This document shows, in pieces, positions 24,454-31,007 of a stretch of DNA of 31,007 nt (position 1 is the stretch's first letter; each line of letters begins with the position of its first letter). Made by a program: the position numbers and the translations under genes. Origin of the DNA: JAVEVH01 sp034005145 (GTDB lineage: Bacteria > Patescibacteriota > Dojkabacteria > SC72); assembly GCA_034005145.1 (NCBI GenBank), contig JAVEVH010000005.1:1-31007 (forward strand), written 5' to 3'. A model generated the notes under the pieces. That model saw only the letters and a list, made by a program, of their open reading frames with translations, searched no databases and had not been told where the DNA came from.

Positions 24454-26151
24454 ATGAAAGAGAGATTTAGTATTAAATTTGGTGGATATTCAGGACAGGG
24501 TATTAATACTTTAGGAGGTTTTCTAAGCAAAGCTATTAAAAATTCAGGATACCATACATTTGCATATAGAGAGTATCCATCTGTAATTAAGGGAGGATAT
24601 GCCTCATATCAAATAGATTTTTCATCATATGAGATTTCATCTTCTTCTAGAGGATGTAATATTCTTACATGTATATCACCAGATTCTTTAGAAAAATATG
24701 TAACAAGTGTAAATAAGGGGGGAGTAATATTACACTCTCTTAAAGATTATAAATTCTCTCCCTCACATCAGAAATATATTAAACAGAACAAAATAGAGGT
24801 TAGATATATTGATACCCTTGAGTTAACAGAAGAATGTAAAGCACCTCCCATTATGGGTAATATTGTAATGCTAGGCGCTATGTGGAGTCTTTTAAGGCTT
24901 AAAAGAAAGGTATTAGAGAAAGAGGTAGTAGAATATTTTTCTAAAAAAGAGGGAGTTGATATAGAGGCAGAGAAGAGATGTTTAAGTGCTGGATACCAGC
25001 ATATTAAAGATATTAAAGTAAAGGGATTGCCTAAAAAGGTAAAGAAAGGATGGGAAAGCTCTAAGATACTTACTGGTAACCAAGCGATAGCGTTAGGGGC
25101 CATTGCAGGAGGTTGTAGAGCATACTACGCATACCCTATGACCCCAGCTACATCAATATTAGAGACATTGGGAGAAACATACCAAGATACCGGTATATTA
25201 GTTAAGCAAGCAGAGAGTGAAATTACCGCAATACAAATGGTAATGGGTAGTATGTATATGGGAGCTAGAGCATTTACAGCAACCTCTGGAGGAGGATTTG
25301 ATCTAATGACGGAAACCATATCATGCTCTGGTATGACAGAAATACCATTAGTACTTGTACTTGGTCAAAGAGCAGGAAGTGGTACAGGAGTTCCTACATG
25401 GAGTGGCTCTAGTGATTTAGATGCAGCCTTACAAGCAGGTCATGGAGAATTCCCTAGGTGTGTAATACATGCTAGTGATGCAGTAGATAGCTATGAATTA
25501 ATTCAAGAAGCATTTAATATCTCTGAAACATATCAAATTCCTGTAATACTTTTAACAGAAAAGCAGATCTCTGAATCACTCTTTAATATTAAGGCGTTAC
25601 CTGTACCTTTGAAATTAAAAAGAGGATTAGTTACAGATGGTACAAAGAGATATCAACTTACAAATAGTGGTATATCTCCTAGATGGTTACCTAAGAAAGG
25701 TAAAGTACCATATCTTTCCAACAGTGATGAACATAATGAATACGGTATTAGTACAGAAGAAATAGAGGAGATTGTAAAGATGTCAGAGAAAAGAATGAAG
25801 AAGATGGTAACCTTAGAAAAGAGTATACCCCAACCTAAATACTACGGTCCAAAAGATCCTACTGTTGTATTTGTTGGTATGGGTAGCTCTAAGAATGCAG
25901 TACTAGACGCTATGAAGATTAGTAAGAAGAGAATAGGGTATTTACACTACAAATATATATTACCCCTTAGAGAAGAAAAGATATTACAGTTAAGTAATGA
26001 TGGAGTAAAATTAGTTTTAATTGAAAACAATCAAACAGGCTCCTTTGGGAAATTAATAAAAGAACAGTGTGGTTTTTACATACCTAATACCTTAAAGAAA
26101 TTCGATGGAAGACCATTCTTTGTAAATGATATTTTAGATTACATTAAATAG
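24454..26151 (+). CDS. korA: 2-oxoacid:ferredoxin oxidoreductase, fused gamma-alpha subunit
   Basis: 565 residues. The gamma domain at about 1-185 begins FGGYSGQGINTLGGFLSKA with YPSVIKGGYASYQ. The alpha (pyrimidine-binding) domain begins near 207 (LTGNQAIALGAIAGGCRAYYAYPMTPATSI) and has QAESEITAIQMVMGSMYMGARAFTATSGGGFDLMTE. This gamma-alpha fusion is the layout of the 2-oxoglutarate/2-oxoacid group; the true substrate cannot be told from sequence. With KorB it decarboxylates a 2-oxoacid to acyl-CoA, reducing ferredoxin. No ferredoxin (delta) domain is fused or adjacent. The korB ATG follows the TAG with no gap. Confidence 0.9.
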   Translation: MKERFSIKFGGYSGQGINTLGGFLSKAIKNSGYHTFAYREYPSVIKGGYASYQIDFSSYEISSSSRGCNILTCISPDSLEKYVTSVNKGGVILHSLKDYKFSPSHQKYIKQNKIEVRYIDTLELTEECKAPPIMGNIVMLGAMWSLLRLKRKVLEKEVVEYFSKKEGVDIEAEKRCLSAGYQHIKDIKVKGLPKKVKKGWESSKILTGNQAIALGAIAGGCRAYYAYPMTPATSILETLGETYQDTGILVKQAESEITAIQMVMGSMYMGARAFTATSGGGFDLMTETISCSGMTEIPLVLVLGQRAGSGTGVPTWSGSSDLDAALQAGHGEFPRCVIHASDAVDSYELIQEAFNISETYQIPVILLTEKQISESLFNIKALPVPLKLKRGLVTDGTKRYQLTNSGISPRWLPKKGKVPYLSNSDEHNEYGISTEEIEEIVKMSEKRMKKMVTLEKSIPQPKYYGPKDPTVVFVGMGSSKNAVLDAMKISKKRIGYLHYKYILPLREEKILQLSNDGVKLVLIENNQTGSFGKLIKEQCGFYIPNTLKKFDGRPFFVNDILDYIK

Positions 26152-27003
26152 ATGAGTGTAAAAATAGAGGATTACAATACAGCAGTTAAAAATACTTGGT
26201 GCCCTGGATGTGGTAACTTTAATATACATATTGCTCTTAAAAAAGCATTAGTAGAATTAAAAAAACATCCTACAGAAGTAGTCATTTCTTTTGATATAGG
26301 GTGTAATGGTAATGGAGGGGATAAGATAGAGGGATTTAGAGTAAAGGGTTTACATGGTAGATCTATACCATTTGCAGTAGGAGCTCATTTAGCAAATAGG
26401 AAGATGACTGTAATTGCAGATATTGGAGATGGAGGATGCTTACATGAAGGTATAGATCATCTAATACACGCTATTAGATCTAACTACGATATTACAGTAT
26501 TAATACATAATAACCAGAACTTTGCACTTACAACAGGACAGATTACATCCACATCGCCTAAAGGTAAAAAGATGTATGCTTTTCCTGATGGTAAAACAGA
26601 AGGATATATTAATATCGGAGAGTTAGTACTTGCTCTAGAACCATCATTTTACGCTAAAGGTTACTCTGCAGACCCTAATCAATTAACAGAGATAATTAAG
26701 GAAGGTATTAAGCATAAGGGATTTAGTGTAATTGAAATAGTTCAAGTATGTCCTACATACAATAAGGAGAGTAGTGTGGAGTTTTTAAATAGTAAGGTTA
26801 AGAAAGTACAAAGTACAACCAATATAGATACTGCTAGAAAGTATGTAACAGACAGTAAGAGTATAAATACTGGTATAATATATCAGAATAAAGAGATAAA
26901 AGATTACTACTCTAATTTAAAAAATAGAAAAGGTAAGAAAACAGAGTTAGTAGATGAAGTTAAAAATAAATCAGTAACAAATATATTATCTAAACTACAG
27001 TAA
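26152..27003 (+). CDS. korB: 2-oxoacid:ferredoxin oxidoreductase, beta subunit
   Basis: 283 residues. The cluster-ligand region WCPGCGN is near the N-terminus, with further conserved Cys in DIGCNGNGG and VQVCPTYN, enough for one [4Fe-4S] cluster. The thiamine diphosphate motif runs from ADIGDGGCLHEG to IHNNQNFALTTGQ (GDG ... NN). The last 70 residues are Lys-rich and variable. It pairs with the upstream subunit as the catalytic half. The next gene starts one base after its TAA. Confidence 0.92.
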   Translation: MSVKIEDYNTAVKNTWCPGCGNFNIHIALKKALVELKKHPTEVVISFDIGCNGNGGDKIEGFRVKGLHGRSIPFAVGAHLANRKMTVIADIGDGGCLHEGIDHLIHAIRSNYDITVLIHNNQNFALTTGQITSTSPKGKKMYAFPDGKTEGYINIGELVLALEPSFYAKGYSADPNQLTEIIKEGIKHKGFSVIEIVQVCPTYNKESSVEFLNSKVKKVQSTTNIDTARKYVTDSKSINTGIIYQNKEIKDYYSNLKNRKGKKTELVDEVKNKSVTNILSKLQ

Positions 27004-27004
27004 T

Positions 27005-29110
27005 ATGAAAGACAACCTACTATTTCCTAATAGCATAGCTGTTGTTGGAGTATCTAAAGAGAAAAATAAGATAGGTAGTGTCATATATCACAATGCAATA
27101 GATGGTGGATATAAGGGTAAGGTATATCCTGTTAATCCTAAGTATAAGGATATAGAGGGTAAAACATGTTACCCTGATTTACTCTCAATAGGAGGGCATG
27201 TAGATATGGTATGTATTGTAATACCTTCTCAATTTATCGAGAGTATTGTAGATGATTGTATCCAAAAGAAAGTAAATAGTGTAATAATAATATCTGCTGG
27301 ATTTAAAGAAACAGGTCAAGAGGGTAAAGAGATAGAGGAGAGAATTAGTAAGAAATTAAAAGATGCAGGTATTAGATTAATAGGACCAAATACCCTAGGA
27401 ATTATTAATAACAATATTAATCTCAACCTATCATTTGCTAGAGCTAATCCAGGGAATGGTACAACCGCATTCATATCTCAATCAGGAGCATTCTGTACCG
27501 CTATACTAGACCTAGCCATTAGAGATAATATTGGTTTTTCTAAAGTAATATCTATTGGTAACAAGGCAGATATTTCAGAGAATGAAATCATTGAGTATTT
27601 ACAAAGAGATAAGTATACAGATTCTATAGCAATATACCTTGAAGAGTTTACTGATGGTAAAGACTTTATAGAAATTGCTAAGAAAGCGTCAAAACCAATG
27701 ATAATCATAGCACCAGGTAGTTCTCAAAAAGCAAGATCCGCTATTACATCGCACACAGGCTCACTTGCTAACTCATACGATACCACTATCGCTGCTATAC
27801 ATAAAGGTAATTTAATAAAGGTAGAAAGTTCAGAAGAGCTCTTTGATATGATTAAGATAATATCTACAAAAAAGCTCCCGAAAGGAAAAGGTGTAGGAAT
27901 TGTAACTAATGCTGGAGGTCCTGGAATAATGGCTACTGATTTTACAGAGCAGTTTGGATTAGAGGTAGCAGAAATAGGTGATAAGACGAAAGAAAAGCTT
28001 AAAAAGTTCTTACCTCTACAATCGAATGTAAATAATCCTGTAGATATACTTGGTGATGCACTACTTGATAGATATGAATACTCTATTAATACAGTATTAG
28101 ATGATATTGCAGTAGACTCCCTCTTAGTTATACTTACCCCTCAACTAGTTACAGATATAGTGGGTGTAGCTAAGAGTATTGTAGAAATACAAAAGAAAAC
28201 ATCTAAACCAATATTTTCATGCTTTTTAGGAGGACATGATATTGAAGAAGGGAATAAAGTATTAAGGGCATATGGGTTGTATGTTTCTAATGATATAGAA
28301 GATACTGTTAAGTTACTAAGTAAAATTTCTAACTATGTAATTGAAGAAGAAAACTATACATCCAGAAAACTCTCTGACTTAATATTAAAAGGTAAGTACA
28401 GGAAATTAATACATGAAGAGATTACAGATGAATCTACGGTTCTCTCTGATGATATTACAGAAAAGATTGCCAAAGAGATAGGATTAGATTTACCACATCA
28501 AATAATTACTGCAAATATAGATGAAGCTATAGAGTTTGCAAGTGTAAACTTTCCTGTTGCTATTAAAGCAGTAGCTAAAGACTTAGCACATAAAACAGAT
28601 TTTAAGGGTGTATTTCTAGATATTAGAACAATATCTGAGTTACAGAGTAAGTTTGAAGAGTTATCTACTAATATTGAAAAGGCTACTGGTAAGAAAGTAC
28701 CTGAGATTTTAATACAGGAAATGATTGAACCTAAAGTAGAATTCTTTATTGGAGCAAATAGAGAAGGGGATCTTAATATATACAGTAAAGAGGGATTTGG
28801 GTTTGGGCATTTAATAGCGATAGGTAAGGGTGGTATATATACCGAAATACACAGGGATATTAAACATATATTAGTACCAGAAAGTATTCAAAATATTACA
28901 AAGAAATTAGATGATACTAAGGTAGTAAAGATAATAGATGGGTATAGAGGTAAACAGGAATTAGCAAAAGAGAAGGTAATAGAAACAATAGATAAAGTAC
29001 AAAAAATGTTAGTTACATACCCAGAGATAGTTAGTATAGATATGAATCCTGTAATGGTTACTGAAAAAAGAGCTGTTGCTGTTGATATTAAGATATATAT
29101 TAAAAAGTAG
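27005..29110 (+). CDS. ADP-forming acyl-CoA synthetase, alpha-beta fusion
   Basis: 701 residues. Alpha part: CoA-binding Rossmann domain from residue 1 (NSIAVVGVSKEKNKIGSVIY), succinyl-CoA-ligase-like domains, and H250 in TSHTGSLANS, the family's phosphorylated histidine. Beta part from about 470: an ATP-grasp domain (FPVAIKAVAKDLAHKTD, ILIQEMIEP, closing DMNPVMV). Reaction: acyl-CoA + ADP + Pi gives acid + CoA + ATP. Placed one base behind korB, it completes a fermentative route from 2-oxoacid to acid with substrate-level ATP. The alpha-beta fusion order is that of the acetate-CoA ligase (ADP-forming) group. It stops 2 bp from the convergent pyrG stop. Confidence 0.92.
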   Translation: MKDNLLFPNSIAVVGVSKEKNKIGSVIYHNAIDGGYKGKVYPVNPKYKDIEGKTCYPDLLSIGGHVDMVCIVIPSQFIESIVDDCIQKKVNSVIIISAGFKETGQEGKEIEERISKKLKDAGIRLIGPNTLGIINNNINLNLSFARANPGNGTTAFISQSGAFCTAILDLAIRDNIGFSKVISIGNKADISENEIIEYLQRDKYTDSIAIYLEEFTDGKDFIEIAKKASKPMIIIAPGSSQKARSAITSHTGSLANSYDTTIAAIHKGNLIKVESSEELFDMIKIISTKKLPKGKGVGIVTNAGGPGIMATDFTEQFGLEVAEIGDKTKEKLKKFLPLQSNVNNPVDILGDALLDRYEYSINTVLDDIAVDSLLVILTPQLVTDIVGVAKSIVEIQKKTSKPIFSCFLGGHDIEEGNKVLRAYGLYVSNDIEDTVKLLSKISNYVIEEENYTSRKLSDLILKGKYRKLIHEEITDESTVLSDDITEKIAKEIGLDLPHQIITANIDEAIEFASVNFPVAIKAVAKDLAHKTDFKGVFLDIRTISELQSKFEELSTNIEKATGKKVPEILIQEMIEPKVEFFIGANREGDLNIYSKEGFGFGHLIAIGKGGIYTEIHRDIKHILVPESIQNITKKLDDTKVVKIIDGYRGKQELAKEKVIETIDKVQKMLVTYPEIVSIDMNPVMVTEKRAVAVDIKIYIKK

Positions 29111-29112
29111 TA

Positions 29113-30780
29113 TTACTTTTTACCCTCTTTAATACAAGCTTGTATAAATCCTAAAAATATTGGATGTGGGGCTATAAATCTACTCTTAAGTTCAGGATGA
29201 TACTGTGTAGCTAAAAAGAATGGATGTATTTTACTATCTAACTCTACAGCCTCTATCAATCTCCCATTAGGACTCTTACCACATAGCTTCATACCCTTAC
29301 CCTCAATCATATGCTTATACTCATTATTAAACTCATACCTATGTCTGTGCCTTTCCATTACAGTAGGTAAAGATTTAAATAGCTCATTACCATATTTAGA
29401 GTAGAGTGATTCTAATATACTACCCTTAGCTATCTTACATGGCCATGCTCCTAATCTAATAGTTCCTCCAAATTTACCCTCTTTGAGTAGCTTCTTCTGT
29501 TCTTCCATTAAGTGGATCACTAAATTTTTTGATTTAGGATCTACCTCTTGTGAGTTAGCATCTTTAATCTTAAGTACATTCCTACAATACTCTATTACTG
29601 CCATTTGCATACCGTAGCACAGCCCAAGGTAAGGAATTTTATTCTCTCTAGCTATCTGTATAGCTCTAATCTTACCCTCTGCACCTCTACTACCCCAACC
29701 TTGAGGTACTATTAATCCATCCATTGATAATATTTCATTTTCTAACTGCTCATTACCATTTAAATCATCAGCCACTATCCAATGTATATTCGCGTTATAC
29801 CCTAATTCCCAAGCTGCATGATTAATAGCTTCTAAGACTGATACGTAGGAATCTTTTAGATCAAATTTACCACTTTTAAAATATTTACCCACTATTCCTA
29901 TATCTACACTTTTTTTAATAGCCTTCATCTTTTTAATCTTCTCTTTCCAATCCTTAAGTAAGGTATTTTTACTCTTAGGCTTAAGATTAAGTACCTTTAA
30001 TATATTCTTACCAATATTAGCATCTTCGAAATTTAAAGGAATATCATATATATTATCTGCGTCAGGAGCAGAAATTATATGATCTACTGGTACAAAACAG
30101 TATCTAGATAATTTCTCTTTTCTTACATCATCTATACCTGGCTTAGATCTAGCAATAATAAAGTCTGGATGTATACCATGACTATTTAATAGCTGAGTAG
30201 ATATCTGTACAGGCTTACTCTTCATTTCACCTAATGTCCCTGGTATTGGAAGATATGATACATGTATATGTAATATATCTTGAGGATTTTGTATCTTCAT
30301 TACCTTGTTTGCTTCTAAGAAGAGTCCGTTACCTACCTCTCCTACAGTACCTCCTATTTCAATGATACAAATGTCAGCATCACTATCCTTAGCAACTCTC
30401 TTAATCCAAGTAATAATCTCATCTGGTACATGGTAATCTAAACTAACCCACTTACCTTCATATGCTAAAGACCTTTCATCCTTAATTACTTTCTCTAGTA
30501 CAGCACCACAAGTCATAGAGTTAGGTCTAGCAAAGGATTCATTTACAAACCGTTCATAGCTACCAATATCCATATCTGTTTCAAAACCATCTTCTAAAAC
30601 AAACGTCTCCCCATGTTCTAGTGGATTCATAGTACCAGCATCCACATTTAGATATGGATCTGCTTTTATGATGGTAACTTTAAAACCGTAGGACTTTAGG
30701 ATGAAAGCTACTGAGGCAGCGGAGATACCCTTCCCTATACCAGAAATAACTCCTCCCGAGACAAATATATATTTAGACAT
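29113..30780 (-). CDS. pyrG: CTP synthase
   Basis: 555 residues, normal length. The N-terminal synthetase domain has FVSGGVISGIGKGISAAS (P-loop), DPYLNVDAGTMNPLEHGE and IEIGGTVGE. The C-terminal glutamine amidotransferase domain from about 290 has the nucleophile Cys in GLCYGMQMAVIE and the His/Glu of the triad in ATQYHPELKSR. It makes CTP from UTP, ATP and glutamine. Confidence 0.96.
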   Translation of the reverse strand: MSKYIFVSGGVISGIGKGISAASVAFILKSYGFKVTIIKADPYLNVDAGTMNPLEHGETFVLEDGFETDMDIGSYERFVNESFARPNSMTCGAVLEKVIKDERSLAYEGKWVSLDYHVPDEIITWIKRVAKDSDADICIIEIGGTVGEVGNGLFLEANKVMKIQNPQDILHIHVSYLPIPGTLGEMKSKPVQISTQLLNSHGIHPDFIIARSKPGIDDVRKEKLSRYCFVPVDHIISAPDADNIYDIPLNFEDANIGKNILKVLNLKPKSKNTLLKDWKEKIKKMKAIKKSVDIGIVGKYFKSGKFDLKDSYVSVLEAINHAAWELGYNANIHWIVADDLNGNEQLENEILSMDGLIVPQGWGSRGAEGKIRAIQIARENKIPYLGLCYGMQMAVIEYCRNVLKIKDANSQEVDPKSKNLVIHLMEEQKKLLKEGKFGGTIRLGAWPCKIAKGSILESLYSKYGNELFKSLPTVMERHRHRYEFNNEYKHMIEGKGMKLCGKSPNGRLIEAVELDSKIHPFFLATQYHPELKSRFIAPHPIFLGFIQACIKEGKK

Positions 30781-30806
30781 GTATATGTGATATTAGGTTA
30801 TTGAAT

Positions 30807-30835
30807 ACTGTATATTCTGAAAAAAGAAATGTCAA
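30807..30835 (-). promoter_or_regulatory. Candidate pyrG promoter
   Basis: On the minus strand TTGACA (30835-30830), a 17-bp spacer and TACAGT (30812-30807), 26 bp before the pyrG ATG. The leader is AT-rich; I see no C-run or attenuator of the Gram-positive pyrG type. Confidence 0.55.
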
Positions 30836-30841
30836 ATAGTA

Positions 30842-31007
30842 CTAATATATCCTTTTCTTACTTAAACTATTCCATTCCTCTACTAATTTAACAGTTTCTT
30901 CACTATCTATTCTCTTAATTTCTAATCCCTTGTTATTACCCTTCTCATCATCAAAACCCATATTAAGAGCATCTTTGTATGTATTACCGTAGTAAACTTT
31001 CTTAATC
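30842..31007 (-). CDS. 3' end of an unrecognised gene (start outside window)
   Basis: An open frame from the right edge to a TAG at 30844-30842, giving 55 C-terminal residues with ordinary composition for this genome: KKVYYGNTYKDALNMGFDDE early, VKLVEEWNSLSKKRIY at the end. Codon use resembles the neighbours and no overlapping alternative is better. No family recognised. It lies upstream of pyrG on the same strand, 61 bp from its start, with a pyrG promoter between. Confidence 0.6.
   Translation of the reverse strand, partial: IKKVYYGNTYKDALNMGFDDEKGNNKGLEIKRIDSEETVKLVEEWNSLSKKRIY

Noticed and set aside
1..31007. UGA recoded to Gly or Trp
   Set aside because: No conserved protein here is interrupted by TGA under the standard code, so reassignment is not supported; only avoidance is visible.

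Overview
This is a 31 kb AT-rich bacterial window with standard-code genes, short intergenic gaps and very small or overlapping gene junctions. The gene content is an oxygen-independent class III ribonucleotide reductase system, a fermentative 2-oxoacid oxidoreductase plus ADP-forming acyl-CoA synthetase operon, and very large repeat-built, Cys-rich surface proteins. This suits a small-genome anaerobic fermenter, most plausibly a member of the Candidate Phyla Radiation (Patescibacteria). That placement is inference; no rRNA or ribosomal protein gene is present to fix it. All 25 visible stop codons are TAA or TAG.

Layout. Positions 1-6642 hold a minus-strand operon of exported proteins: a small Ig-like membrane-anchored protein, a Cys-rich protein with six fibronectin-III-like repeats, and a giant DUF2341/tail-collar-like/glycine-rich/FN3 protein that runs off the left edge. 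A divergent 1085-aa Cys-rich membrane-anchored surface protein follows (6790-10047). Next come a small DUF4870/Tic20-like membrane protein, lexA with a cluster of GTATACT motifs in its promoter, and the nrdR-nrdD-(nrdD tail)-nrdG cluster with two pairs of NrdR-box-like sites. In that cluster the glycyl-radical tail of NrdD lies in a separate 45-residue ORF beyond an in-frame TAA. Then come a nucleotidyltransferase, thioredoxin reductase and family II pyrophosphatase.

Positions 17338-17940 are the strangest part. A small lipoprotein gene of clearly higher GC is tiled almost end to end with distinct hairpins. It is flanked on one side by a gap-free three-way-junction inverted repeat and on the other by a 10-bp-stem inverted repeat. 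Downstream are map (methionine aminopeptidase), a 195-bp GGGACAGA-ended MITE-like element, and a Dda/RecD-like helicase.

The right third (20153-31007) is housekeeping: a CPHC thioredoxin-CcdA fusion, FKBP isomerase, MarR regulator plus DnaQ-type exonuclease, Obg GTPase, korA-korB-acd, CTP synthase, and the 3' end of an unrecognised gene.

How the parts fit: KorAB and the ADP-forming synthetase would turn 2-oxoacids into acids with one ATP and reduced ferredoxin. NrdD/NrdG/NrdR supply and regulate dNTPs without oxygen. TrxB and the CPHC-CcdA fusion could handle thiols, including those of the many exported Cys-rich proteins. Several promoters can be read with -35/-10 hexamers 15-18 bp apart and 5' UTRs of roughly 20-40 nt.
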